64,000 bases of DNA from Comamonadaceae bacterium (GCA_947448735.1 CANFOS010000017.1:1-64000); one strand, 5' to 3'. Shown: positions 8,416 to 16,943, numbered from the stretch's first letter. Notes: a model not told the origin generated them from the letters alone. Translations and numbers: made by a program.

Positions 8416-8493
8416 CTATTTTCAGCTACCAAATGAATAGCTGCTTCTCCTTGTTTTTATTGGTCAAAACTACTATTTCATACCTGAAAATAG
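8416..8493. repeat. Intergenic inverted-repeat element between recQ and rsmB
   Basis: CTATTTTCAG (8416-8425) and its exact complement CTGAAAATAG (8484-8493) enclose an AT-rich loop. The loop contains a second inverted pair beginning at the left arm, CAGCTA (8423-8428) and TAGCTG further right. The layout suggests a small miniature repeat or a transcribed hairpin. Near 8511-8525 there is also a short GCCGT/ACGGC hairpin just before rsmB, which could be a weak terminator. Confidence 0.5.
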
Positions 8494-8540
8494 TCTGAAA
8501 CAAGCCAGCCGCCGTTTTTGACGGCTTTCCACTCTTTTGC

Positions 8541-9995
8541 ATGCAAAACAACTCTTCATCCGGCGCACCAGCTTCCCCTCTAGCAACGGCTCAAGTTCCG
8601 CTGTGGCGGCAGCTTCAAGGCGCCAGCGGCTTGCTGTTGGCGGTGCGCGATGGCCAGTCCATGACCGCCGCCTTGCTGGACGTGGATGCGCGTTTGCGCC
8701 CAGGCGTGCAGGCGCTGGGTTTTCACGCCTTGCGCTGGCTGGGTCGGGCCGAGGCGCTGCGCCAGCAACTGGCCAAAAGGCCACCACCGCCTGAGGCCGA
8801 TGCCTTGCTGTGCGTGGTTCTCGCCCTGATGTGGCGAGAAGAAAAAGCCCCCACGCTTGCCACTGCTTCTGCGTCTGCGTCTACTGCGCTGCCCCACGGG
8901 GAGGCTCATTTCCCTAGGGGCGGCGCGCCGGAAAATGGGACGCCATCCTATACAGACTTTACGCTGGTCGACCAGGCTGTCGAAGCGGCCAAGCGCAGCG
9001 AAGCCACCACCCATCAGGCCAGTTTCATCAACGGTTGCCTGCGGCGTTTTTTGCGGGAGCGTGAGGCGCTGGTGGCCAAGACCGATGCCAACCCGCAAGC
9101 CGTCTGGAACCATCCCCAGTGGTGGATAGACCGCCTGCGCAAAGACCACCCCGAGCATTGGCAAGCCATCTTGCGCGCCAACAACACCAAAGCGCCGTTG
9201 ACGCTGAGAATAAATAGACGAAAAACGTCCGTAGGCCAATATATTCAAGCGCTGGCAGCTATGAATATTGAAGCGGCCGCAGTAGGCGATCAGGGTCTGG
9301 TGCTGGCGCATGCGGTGGCGGTGCCGTCCTTACCCGGCTACGCAGAAGGTCATTTTTCAGTGCAGGATGCTGCGGCGCAAATGGCGGCGCCCTTGCTGCT
9401 GAAGGCCTTGCCGCCGGGTCCAGGCCTGAAGATTCTTGACGCCTGCGCTGCTCCCGGCGGCAAAACCGCGCACCTGCTGGAGCTGGCCGACTGCACCGTG
9501 ACCGCGCTGGACATTGATGCACGCCGCTGCGAACGCATTGAGCAAAACCTGACGCGCCTGGGGCTGCACGCCCAGATTGCCGTTGGCGATGCAGCCCAGC
9601 CCGACCGGTGGTGGGACGGCGTGCTTTTCGACGGAATTTTGCTGGACGCCCCCTGCACGGCATCGGGCATCGTGCGTCGCCATCCTGACGTGCGCTGGCT
9701 GCGCCGCCCCACGGACATTGCGCAACTGGCCAGTCTTCAGGCGCAGTTGATGCAAAGGCTCTGGCCACTGCTCAAACCGGGCGGTGCCATGGTGTACTGC
9801 ACCTGCTCAGTATTCAGGGCAGAGGGCGATGCGCAGGTGCAAACGTTTCTTGCGCACCACACCGACGCCCGATTAATGCCTTCTGCGGGCCATTTAATGC
9901 CCCAAAACGGCGCATCTGGCACGGTCTTCCCGGACAATTTGTCAGGTGAACACGACGGTTTTTATTACGCCCTCATTGAAAAGCAAACTGCTTGA
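8541..9995 (+). CDS. rsmB: 16S rRNA (cytosine-967-C5)-methyltransferase RsmB
   Basis: The 484-residue enzyme methylates C967 of 16S rRNA using S-adenosylmethionine. An N-terminal NusB-like RNA-binding domain (about 10-170, VDQAVEAAKR and ASFINGCLRRFL) precedes the Rossmann methyltransferase domain. That domain has LDACAAPGGKT for SAM binding, C372 in DAPCTASG and the catalytic C422 in YCTCSVF. The family is usually about 430 residues. Part of the excess is the Ala/Ser/Thr-rich segment near residues 102-130, encoded by the palindromic repeat at 8846-8928. A second unusual patch with rare codons lies near 9208-9270. It is followed closely by the DUF4390 gene. Confidence 0.93.
   Translation: MQNNSSSGAPASPLATAQVPLWRQLQGASGLLLAVRDGQSMTAALLDVDARLRPGVQALGFHALRWLGRAEALRQQLAKRPPPPEADALLCVVLALMWREEKAPTLATASASASTALPHGEAHFPRGGAPENGTPSYTDFTLVDQAVEAAKRSEATTHQASFINGCLRRFLREREALVAKTDANPQAVWNHPQWWIDRLRKDHPEHWQAILRANNTKAPLTLRINRRKTSVGQYIQALAAMNIEAAAVGDQGLVLAHAVAVPSLPGYAEGHFSVQDAAAQMAAPLLLKALPPGPGLKILDACAAPGGKTAHLLELADCTVTALDIDARRCERIEQNLTRLGLHAQIAVGDAAQPDRWWDGVLFDGILLDAPCTASGIVRRHPDVRWLRRPTDIAQLASLQAQLMQRLWPLLKPGGAMVYCTCSVFRAEGDAQVQTFLAHHTDARLMPSAGHLMPQNGASGTVFPDNLSGEHDGFYYALIEKQTA
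8846..8928 (-). repeat. Second copy of the palindromic repeat, in frame inside rsmB
   Basis: The plus strand reads GCCCCCACGCTTGCCACT, then a short TCTGCG tandem, then GCGCTGCCCCACGGGG, TTTCCCTAGGGGCGGCG. This is the reverse orientation of the element inside recQ (7651-7719), with the GCCCCCACGCT..CACT block, the GCTGCCCC block and the GGGGCGGC end conserved in order. It is translated as an A/S/T-rich low-complexity stretch between MWREE and YTDFTLVDQAVEA, which in ordinary RsmB proteins are nearly adjacent. The reading frame is preserved on both sides. Confidence 0.75.
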
Positions 9996-10002
9996 GGCAT
10001 CG

Positions 10003-10704
10003 ATGCGTTTACCGGCATGCAGGCCTTTACAGGGTTTGGCGCGTTTTGTGGCGACGGTTTGCGGGCCTTTCCTGGCGGCTCTGATGCTTTGCCTGGGCCT
10101 GCTGCAGCTCAGCACAAACGTGCAGGCGGCTGACATTGGCCAATTGAAAGTGGAGCGCGCCGAGGATGGTGTTTACCTGTCGGCTAATGTGCGTTTTGAG
10201 CTGCCCATACCGGTAGAGGATGCGCTGGTCAAAGGCATCGCCATGTTTTTTGTGGTCGAAGCGGACATCTACCAGAGCCGCTGGTACTGGACTGACCGGC
10301 GTGTGGCCAGTGCCGCCCGTACCATCAGGCTGGCGTATCAGCCCTTGACACGTGTCTGGCGGGTCAATATCGTCAACGGTGTCGTGCAGGGGGCAAGCGG
10401 CCTCAGGGCCACACTGAACCAGAATTACGACAGCCTCACGGACGCCCTGTCAGCCGTGCAGCGCCTGTCGAGCTGGCGCGTGGCAGACAACGCCGACTTA
10501 GAACCAGACGCCACCTACAAACTGGACTTCAGCTACAGCCTGGACCTGTCCCAGTTGCCACGGCCTTTTCAGATTGGTGTGGTCGGCCAGAAAGACTGGA
10601 CCATTTCGGCGCAGCGCACAGAGCGCCTGCAGCTGGGTGCTGCGCGTGCCTTGTCAGATAAAACCAAAACTGCAGTACCTCTGAACAAAGAGGCTGACAA
10701 GTGA
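10003..10704 (+). CDS. DUF4390 domain protein (exported)
   Basis: The start at 10003 is chosen because GAGG lies six bases upstream and it follows the rsmB stop by 7 bp; an upstream GTG at 9946 would overlap rsmB. The 233-residue protein begins with a signal sequence (LAALMLCLGLLQ, probable cleavage after VQA near residue 42). The mature part carries the DUF4390 fold, with repeated beta-strand patterns such as RFELPIPVEDAL and WYWTDRRVA. The family is unassigned. It overlaps the NtrY-like kinase gene by 4 bp and is conserved next to it in related bacteria, so it may help sensing in the envelope (inference). Confidence 0.8.
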   Translation: MRLPACRPLQGLARFVATVCGPFLAALMLCLGLLQLSTNVQAADIGQLKVERAEDGVYLSANVRFELPIPVEDALVKGIAMFFVVEADIYQSRWYWTDRRVASAARTIRLAYQPLTRVWRVNIVNGVVQGASGLRATLNQNYDSLTDALSAVQRLSSWRVADNADLEPDATYKLDFSYSLDLSQLPRPFQIGVVGQKDWTISAQRTERLQLGAARALSDKTKTAVPLNKEADK

Positions 10705-13001
10705 ATTTCGGTCAATTCAAGAGGAAAAAGGCGGGCCTCGTGCGGCGTGCGGATGTTCCCAAGAGCAGCCCGGCCTTTCGCTGGACGGTGGGCGTGGGGG
10801 CCGGCACTGTGCTGGCGCTCAGTCTGGTGCTTCTTTTCCTGCTGACGCAGGCCACCGGCAACCGCGAGCTGTACGAGCGCAATTACGCCCAGCTGTTGGT
10901 GCTCAATATTGCGGTGGCCGGGTTGCTGCTTCTGGTGATTGGCTGGATCGCGCTGCGCCTGTTTGTTCGCTGGCGGCAAGGCCGCTTTGGCAGCCGTCTG
11001 CTGGTCAAACTGGCAGCCATCTTTGCCTTGGTGGGCCTGTTGCCAGGCTTGCTGATTTACGGTGTGTCCTACCAGTTTGTGTCACGCTCGATTGAAAGCT
11101 GGTTTGATGTGAAGGTGGAGGGCGCTCTGGATGCGGGACTGAATCTGGGCCGCGCCACCCTGGATGCCATGGCGCTTGACCTGGCTAACAAAACCCGGCT
11201 GGCGGCAACGCAATTGTCGGAAACGCCCGATGGCATGGCGGCTCTGGCGCTGGAGCGGCTGCGCGATCAGTTGTCTGCCAGCGATGTGGTGCTGTGGACG
11301 GCAGGCGGCCAGGTGATTTCCAGCGTCGGCGATTCGCGTTTCAAGATCAACCCCGACCGACCGTCGGCAGCACTTTTTCGCAACGCCAGAACCCAGCGTG
11401 TGGCGACCCAGATTGAAGGCTTGGACGAGTCTTCAGGTGGGCCAGCAGGGGCAAATGCAGCAGTACCGTCGGGCCGGATTCAAGCACTGGCGCTGCTAAA
11501 CAGTACCAATCTCGGCCTGCTGGCAGAAGGACGGTTTTTGCAGGTAACCCAGGGTATTCCCGCCACGGTGGTGGCCAATGCCATTGCCGTGCAAGAGGCC
11601 AACCGCGAGTATCAGGAGCGCGCGCTGGCCAGAGACGGTTTACGCCGCATGTATATTGGCACGCTCACGCTCAGTCTGTTCCTGGCGATATTTGGTGCCG
11701 TGCTGCTGGCAGTTCTGCTCGGCAACCAGCTGGCCAAGCCGCTGCTGGTGCTGGCCGAAGGCGTGCGGCAAGTGGCACTGGGCGACTTGACACCCAAGGC
11801 GGCGCTCCAAGGCAGGGACGAGCTGGGCGGCCTGACGCGTTCGTTTGCTGACATGACCCAGCAGCTCAGTGATGCGCGCTCGGCGGTCCAGCAAAGCATG
11901 AGCCAGGTGGACGCTGCGCGCGCCAATTTGCAAACCATCCTGGACAACCTCACGGCGGGCGTGATTGTGCTCGACGCTGACGGACGAATTCAGTCAAGCA
12001 ATCCGGGTGCTACCCGTATCTTGCGCGCGCCGATGGCGGCTTATCACGACAAGCTGCTGTCTGAAGTCCCCGGGCTTGATGCATTTGCCAAAGACGTGAA
12101 TGCGCAGTTTGCTGATTTTCTTGGCGACGCCAACCCGTCTCATGGGCAGGAGCAGTGGCAACAATCGTTTGAACTCAACACCGCCCTGCCGGGCTCTGTG
12201 GACAACGCCATCACCCTGATTGCGCGGGGTGCCAAAATGCCCGGTGCCCAGGAGTTTTTGCTGGTGTTTGACGATGTGTCTGAAATGGTCTCTGCCCAGC
12301 GCGCCCAAGCCTGGGGTGAAGTCGCCCGCAGGCTGGCTCATGAAATCAAAAATCCGCTCACGCCCATACAGCTGTCTGCCGAACGGCTTGAAATGAAGCT
12401 GACCGGCAAGCTGGAGGGTACAGAGCAGGCGCTGCTGACCAAATCGGTCAAGACCATCGTCGACCAGGTCGACGCCATGAAGCGGCTGGTCAATGAATTT
12501 CGTGACTATGCCCGTCTGCCCGCAGCTGAGCTCAAGCCGGTTGACCTGAATTTGCTGATCGCTGATGTGATGCAGCTTTATGCAACTGATCATGCCGACC
12601 AGACGGTGCGCACCGAACTGGATACTGCTGCACCGCTTATTAAAGGTGATGCTCAGCAACTGCGCCAGATCATTCATAACCTGGTGCAAAACGCACAGGA
12701 TGCGCAAGAGGGTGTCACAGGCGGTGTCGTCACGCTTAAAACCGAGTACGCACGATCGTCTGGTTCATCAGGGCGTGTGCGTCTGATTGTTCGGGACAAT
12801 GGCAGTGGTTTCCCCGAGCGGATCCTCAAGCGCGCCTTTGAGCCTTACGTCACAACCAAGGTCAAAGGTACCGGTTTGGGTCTGGCGGTGGTTAAAAAAA
12901 TTGCTGATGAACATGGTGCACGGATTGATATTTCCAACCGCGTGACAGACGGCGTCGTGTCAGGCGCCCAAGTATCGTTATCATTTGCGGTCGTGGTCTG
13001 A
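10701..13001 (+). CDS. ntrY: NtrY-like membrane sensor histidine kinase
   Basis: The 766-residue kinase starts at a GTG overlapping the previous stop. Several N-terminal membrane segments (about 35-55, 70-90, 100-125) and one near 320-345 flank a large sensor region. They are followed by HAMP (about 345-400), PAS (about 410-520) and HisKA, with the phospho-acceptor H547 in RRLAHEIKNPLTP. The ATP-binding domain has N-box LIHNLVQNAQDA and GTGLGLAVVKK. It should autophosphorylate and pass phosphate to D52 of the neighbouring regulator. NtrY-type kinases often respond to nitrogen or redox state; the signal here is unknown. Confidence 0.9.
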   Translation: MNFGQFKRKKAGLVRRADVPKSSPAFRWTVGVGAGTVLALSLVLLFLLTQATGNRELYERNYAQLLVLNIAVAGLLLLVIGWIALRLFVRWRQGRFGSRLLVKLAAIFALVGLLPGLLIYGVSYQFVSRSIESWFDVKVEGALDAGLNLGRATLDAMALDLANKTRLAATQLSETPDGMAALALERLRDQLSASDVVLWTAGGQVISSVGDSRFKINPDRPSAALFRNARTQRVATQIEGLDESSGGPAGANAAVPSGRIQALALLNSTNLGLLAEGRFLQVTQGIPATVVANAIAVQEANREYQERALARDGLRRMYIGTLTLSLFLAIFGAVLLAVLLGNQLAKPLLVLAEGVRQVALGDLTPKAALQGRDELGGLTRSFADMTQQLSDARSAVQQSMSQVDAARANLQTILDNLTAGVIVLDADGRIQSSNPGATRILRAPMAAYHDKLLSEVPGLDAFAKDVNAQFADFLGDANPSHGQEQWQQSFELNTALPGSVDNAITLIARGAKMPGAQEFLLVFDDVSEMVSAQRAQAWGEVARRLAHEIKNPLTPIQLSAERLEMKLTGKLEGTEQALLTKSVKTIVDQVDAMKRLVNEFRDYARLPAAELKPVDLNLLIADVMQLYATDHADQTVRTELDTAAPLIKGDAQQLRQIIHNLVQNAQDAQEGVTGGVVTLKTEYARSSGSSGRVRLIVRDNGSGFPERILKRAFEPYVTTKVKGTGLGLAVVKKIADEHGARIDISNRVTDGVVSGAQVSLSFAVVV

Positions 13002-13037
13002 CATCATTCAAGCAAACTGGCAGGGCAACAACTCAAT

Positions 13038-13712
13038 ATGGCAAACATTCTGGTGGTCGATGATGAACTGGGCATACGCGACCTGCTGTCGGAAATTCTG
13101 AACGACGAGGGCCATCAGATAGAGCTGGCTGAGAACGCCGCACAAGCACGTGCTGCCCGCCAGCGCAGCAAACCAGATCTGGTGCTGCTGGATATCTGGA
13201 TGCCTGACACCGATGGCGTGACGCTTTTAAAGGAATGGTCTGCGACTGGTTTGCTGACGATGCCCGTCATCATGATGAGTGGTCATGCCACCATCGACAC
13301 CGCGGTTGAGGCCACCAAAATTGGCGCCATGGCGTTTCTTGAAAAGCCCATCACCCTTCAAAAGCTGCTCAAAGCGGTTGAGCAGGGGCTGACGAAATCT
13401 GTCAGTCGACAGCTCCCGCCCTTGGGTTCCAAGGTCGGCCCTTCAGAGTCGACGGTTGAACCCGCCCTGACGGGCAGCACAGCGCCTGTGATCGTTGAAG
13501 TGGGCCCGCAGGCAAACCAGAGCTTTTCACTCGAAAAGCCCCTTCGCGATGCACGCGATGAGTTTGAGAAGGCGTACTTTGAATTTCACCTGGCCAAAGA
13601 AGGTGGCTCTATGACCCGGGTCGCTGAAAAAACCGGTCTGGAACGCACCCATCTGTATCGCAAGCTCAAGCAACTTGGCGTGGACCTCACGCGCGGCAAG
13701 CGCGGCACATGA
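13038..13712 (+). CDS. Response regulator of NtrX lineage without the AAA+ domain
   Basis: The 224-residue protein has a receiver domain (1-120) with acidic pocket D8-D9, phospho-acceptor D52 in VLLDIWMPDTDG and the conserved lysine in FLEKPI. The C-terminal part is a Fis-type helix-turn-helix (about 178-222, VAEKTGLERTHLYRKLKQLG). The sigma-54-interacting AAA+ ATPase domain expected in NtrX is missing, replaced by a linker of about 60 residues. It therefore probably acts as a plain DNA-binding regulator and not as a sigma-54 activator. It follows the kinase gene by 36 bp. Confidence 0.88.
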   Translation: MANILVVDDELGIRDLLSEILNDEGHQIELAENAAQARAARQRSKPDLVLLDIWMPDTDGVTLLKEWSATGLLTMPVIMMSGHATIDTAVEATKIGAMAFLEKPITLQKLLKAVEQGLTKSVSRQLPPLGSKVGPSESTVEPALTGSTAPVIVEVGPQANQSFSLEKPLRDARDEFEKAYFEFHLAKEGGSMTRVAEKTGLERTHLYRKLKQLGVDLTRGKRGT

Positions 13713-13745
13713 GCTGCCCGTTGACTGTTATATACTGTGGGGCTT

Positions 13746-13821
13746 GGCCCGGTAGCTCAGTCGGTAGAGCAGAGGATTGAAAATCCTTGTGTCGGTGGTT
13801 CGATTCCGCCCCAGGCCACCA
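13746..13821 (+). tRNA. tRNA-Phe (anticodon GAA)
   Basis: A 76-base cloverleaf including encoded CCA is visible: D-arm AGCTCAGTCGGTAGAGC, anticodon arm AGGATTGAAAATCCT with GAA, and T-arm GGTTCGATTCC. The acceptor stem GGCCCGG pairs with CCAGGCC except for one C5-A68 mismatch. It follows the response-regulator gene and marks the end of the core block; everything to the right looks accessory. Confidence 0.95.
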
Positions 13822-13827
13822 AATTCA

Positions 13828-13863
13828 CACCGTAGTTCCGCAAGGCCTACGGTGTTTCTGTTT
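13828..13863 (+). terminator. Rho-independent terminator after tRNA-Phe
   Basis: CACCGTAG (13828-13835) pairs with CTACGGTG (13847-13854) around an 11-base loop, followed by TTTCTGTTT. Position directly after the tRNA 3' end supports a role in ending its transcript. Confidence 0.75.
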
Positions 13864-13955
13864 GTACGGTTTGTGAAATGACACGCAACGCATACAAGGG
13901 GCTCACCCTTGCGCCGCTGAATCCCCCCAGGACGATTCAAATGATCAGAAAGCAG

Positions 13956-14930
13956 TCATTGTGGTTTGACTCCCGCATCTTTCAGGATGGCTGCCCACTT
14001 TCGCCCCTCTGATTGGATAAAAGCCTCCGTCTCCTTGGGTGAAAGTGTGAAAACCTCACCTGCAGAGGCTTCAAACTTCTGGCGCAACTCGCGGTTGGTC
14101 AGGACTTGACTGAGGGCGCTACGTAACTTCTCTAACACTGGCGCAGGCGTTTTAGCTGGCGCGAATAGCCCCACCCATGACTCAATCTCCCATCCGGGAA
14201 CCCCTGCTTCAGCTGAGGTCGGAACGTTAGGAAAGATATTGCTGCGTCGCGGGCTCACGATGGCCAGCGCCTTCATATTGTTGGCTTGAACATGAGGGCG
14301 TGCTGAAGGTGCTGTGTCGAAAATCACATCGGCACGTCCAGCAATCAGGTCAGGATACGCGAGCTGTGAGCCCTTGTAAGGTATATCGGTCAACTTAATA
14401 CCCGTTTGCTTCATAAAGTAGGTACCCATGATGTGGGCACCCGTACCACTTCCTAAGTGAGCCATATTGAATTTATCGGGTTGAGCACGCGCCAAGTCTA
14501 TGAACTCCTTCAAAGAGTTAGCTGGGAAGTCTTTGCGTACCACGGCAACATACGGCACGGTATAGGCAAGGCCCACCGGGACAAAATCGGAGAGTCCATC
14601 GTAGCCGGGCGCACTATAAAGGTGCATATTCCAAATAATGTTGCTAAGGCCTCCGGCAAGAAGGGTGTACCCATCCGGTTGAGCTTTGGCTGCAACCTGT
14701 GATCCAACAAGTGTGCCCGCCCCGGTCCTGTTTTCGATGATGATGTTTTGCTTGAGAACTTCACTCAAATACTGCCCCAAAATCCGAGAGACCACATCAA
14801 AGCCACCTCCGGGGGTGGAAGGCACGACAATTCTGATGGGCTTTTCTGGATAGTTGGCATCGGCTTGGGCGGCCTGTAAAAACGAGAAGCCGATTGCGAT
14901 GCAAGTGACAAACTTCAGCATTGTTCTCAT
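13956..14930 (-). CDS. Bug/TctC-family periplasmic substrate-binding protein
   Basis: The 324-residue protein has a signal peptide (FVTCIAIGFSFLQAAQA) and the Bug signature YPEKPIRIVVPSTPGGGFDVVSRI, shown here in parts: YPEKPIRIVV then PGGGFD. NIIIENRTGAGTLVG and KAQPDGYTLL follow, the usual ligand-loop motifs. Members bind small carboxylates for tripartite tricarboxylate transporters. The ATG at 14930 has GGAGA five bases upstream. It lies downstream of a CocE-like hydrolase on the same strand, 29 bp away, so both may serve one substrate. No TctA or TctB membrane gene is present. Confidence 0.92.
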   Translation of the reverse strand: MRTMLKFVTCIAIGFSFLQAAQADANYPEKPIRIVVPSTPGGGFDVVSRILGQYLSEVLKQNIIIENRTGAGTLVGSQVAAKAQPDGYTLLAGGLSNIIWNMHLYSAPGYDGLSDFVPVGLAYTVPYVAVVRKDFPANSLKEFIDLARAQPDKFNMAHLGSGTGAHIMGTYFMKQTGIKLTDIPYKGSQLAYPDLIAGRADVIFDTAPSARPHVQANNMKALAIVSPRRSNIFPNVPTSAEAGVPGWEIESWVGLFAPAKTPAPVLEKLRSALSQVLTNRELRQKFEASAGEVFTLSPKETEAFIQSEGRKWAAILKDAGVKPQ

Positions 14931-14959
14931 GGTGTCTCCGTGCCTTGTGTTTTAGGGGC

Positions 14960-16684
14960 TTATGACTTTGCGAAGCTCGGCAATTTGCCACCCGATATGA
15001 AAGTACCCACGCGGTTGCCACGCGTGACAGGCAGCAACAAGTGCGATGGACAGTCATCGTTATGATGAACGGACACAATGGAAACCATAGGACGTGAAAC
15101 AGCCCCTGATCCGATGTCTTCATTGATAGTCACCGGAACTTCGTTGTCTGCACCCTTGATGCGCAGACCAATCCTCTCGCCAGGTTTGAGCTCTATCCCT
15201 ATGGACTGTATTTCAATGTTGAATTCATAAATCTCGTTGGGTAACAAAGGTTGGCGCTCATCATGCTGATGGACGGGTTGCCAGGGTTTGGATCTCGAAG
15301 CGTCCAGCTTGCGTTGTGACCCCCTGAGCCAGCCACGTGTCAAAACCCGCTCGTTTCCTTGTGCATCTTGATGGAGCAGGCTGACGAACCACAGCACATC
15401 GGTATCTGTGGTGGAACCCCAAAGATTGAGCACCGAGGGGCCGCAAAGTTCTGTGACCTCTACCATCGGCGGTGACCAAAACTCCAGGCCATGTCGAGCG
15501 AATGCTGAGTCCTCATAATTGCTCCAACCTTCGTTTGGCCAGAATTCATGCTCGGAAAGCAGGCCACCACGGTGCAAATAAAACGGTGTCCAGCGGGTTT
15601 CTGGAAGAGGCCATTCGTGGCTGGTTCGCCATTGACCTGTACCTTCTATAAAGACTTGAACGGGTGGCTCATCCATCATGCCCGTATCGATCCCCTTAAG
15701 CCAATGGTCGAACCAGCGCAGCGATTCGTATGCATACTGATAGCATGGCCTGTCCAAGTAGATGGGCGGGCCTAGAGTCAAGCGTTTCGGACCTTTCCAA
15801 TGTGCCCATGCACGCAGGTCACCCGGCAGATGTAGGCCAAACATGCCCCAGTCTCCCCCCAGATAGGCGGGTACGGAGCATCCCTTATCGAAGTCAACTA
15901 CGCGGTCGCGCCAATAGTCGTTAAACAGCGGGTTAAGGAGAATTTCAAGCAGCACAGGGTTTCCGCCCACATCGGGATTGCGAAGCGCATGGGTCAATAC
16001 CGGGCTGGCTGTAATCTCTGGGTCGCGGAGTGCCGTATGGATTGCAGCGTTGTATTTCTCTTCGCCCCAGCTTTTTCGCAATGTATTTTCGATGTTGAAA
16101 AAAGGCGCTTGACGCTTGAGCCAGTACTCCATGAACTCAGCAGCAAGTATTCCTCCCCGATAAAGTACATCACGATATCCATCGGTAAATCCATAGGGTG
16201 AAAAAAGTGCAGCTAAGCAGGGGGGCTCAAGCATTGCCACTCTTTTGGCGACGATTGAAAAGTAGGACACGCCATTCATTCCTACTTTGCCGCTGCTCCA
16301 ACTTTGATGACCAAGCCATTGAATGGCCTGCGCAAGATCTTTGACCGTATCGGGGTCTGGTTCGATATTGCCAAAAGTTCCGCCTGAGCCACGTGAACCT
16401 CTTATGGTTGCAATGACCATCACGTATCCTCGGCGCACATAGAAATTGGGATCGCCAGACTCCATCCATCCGCGGGCGTAACTGAACCCCACCGGCATCA
16501 TAGGCATGGTCTGAATTTCTTTGGAATATGGACTTGCAGCCAAAATCACCGGAAACTGACCTTCCGCATCGGGCCGGAAAATGTCGGCTTTCATCGAAAT
16601 ACCATTGCCTACCGGAATGTCGACATTACGTTCGATTTTTATGTTGAAGGTGCGAGTCGATGTGCTCCATGTTGTCGTGAACAT
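14960..16684 (-). CDS. CocE/NonD-family alpha/beta hydrolase (peptidase S15-like)
   Basis: The 574-residue protein has the S15/CocE layout: an alpha/beta-hydrolase N-terminal domain with FPVILAASPYSK (44-55), RGSRGSGG (95-102) and the nucleophile S140 in GMNGVSYFS, then a helical cap, then a C-terminal jelly-roll (about 350-560, with GERIGLRIKG). Family members cleave esters or amides such as cocaine or X-Pro peptides. No signal peptide is seen, so it is probably cytoplasmic. AAGGA lies upstream of the ATG. It probably forms a two-gene unit with the Bug protein downstream, suggesting uptake and hydrolysis of the same ester or amide; the substrate is unknown. Confidence 0.88.
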   Translation of the reverse strand: MFTTTWSTSTRTFNIKIERNVDIPVGNGISMKADIFRPDAEGQFPVILAASPYSKEIQTMPMMPVGFSYARGWMESGDPNFYVRRGYVMVIATIRGSRGSGGTFGNIEPDPDTVKDLAQAIQWLGHQSWSSGKVGMNGVSYFSIVAKRVAMLEPPCLAALFSPYGFTDGYRDVLYRGGILAAEFMEYWLKRQAPFFNIENTLRKSWGEEKYNAAIHTALRDPEITASPVLTHALRNPDVGGNPVLLEILLNPLFNDYWRDRVVDFDKGCSVPAYLGGDWGMFGLHLPGDLRAWAHWKGPKRLTLGPPIYLDRPCYQYAYESLRWFDHWLKGIDTGMMDEPPVQVFIEGTGQWRTSHEWPLPETRWTPFYLHRGGLLSEHEFWPNEGWSNYEDSAFARHGLEFWSPPMVEVTELCGPSVLNLWGSTTDTDVLWFVSLLHQDAQGNERVLTRGWLRGSQRKLDASRSKPWQPVHQHDERQPLLPNEIYEFNIEIQSIGIELKPGERIGLRIKGADNEVPVTINEDIGSGAVSRPMVSIVSVHHNDDCPSHLLLPVTRGNRVGTFISGGKLPSFAKS

Positions 16685-16943
16685 AATCTTTGAAATCCTT
16701 GTTGGGTGACTTGTTTAGCTTTGATAACTTATGGCTTCCGTTGATGGGTGTCAACCATACTTACCCGAGCCAAACTCGATGATCGCCGACATATCCCTAT
16801 TGTTTTTGATCATGATTTAGATGCGTAAAAGTTAGCGGTTTGACGCGTTCCCCTGCGCGCCATTCACGCTGCAATAGATTTGACGGTGCTTTTTTTTAAA
16901 GATCATAATAATTTTTATTGATCTATTTTTTTAACCTTCAAAG
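16685..16943. promoter_or_regulatory. Divergent intergenic region with TGATC-centred inverted repeats
   Basis: This 259-bp AT-rich gap lies between the divergent CocE-like and Bug genes and must contain both promoters. TTTTTGATCATGATTT lies near 16803-16818, and an imperfect palindrome from GATCATAATAA to TATTGATC lies near 16901-16923, just before the Bug start. The shared GATCA core suggests binding sites for one regulator, not encoded nearby. Confidence 0.35.

Noticed and set aside
8846..8928. CRISPR-like or tandem-repeat array (TCTGCG repeats)
   Set aside because: Only two to three short TCTGCG units occur, within the larger palindromic element; there is no spacer structure.
8580..9311. 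Minus-strand open frame of 243 codons inside rsmB
   Set aside because: Antisense to rsmB, whose methyltransferase motifs are clear; the opposite frame has no recognisable domain.
13728..13940. Minus-strand open frame of 70 codons across the tRNA-Phe gene
   Set aside because: It is the antisense reading of the tRNA and its terminator; such frames are a common false gene call.
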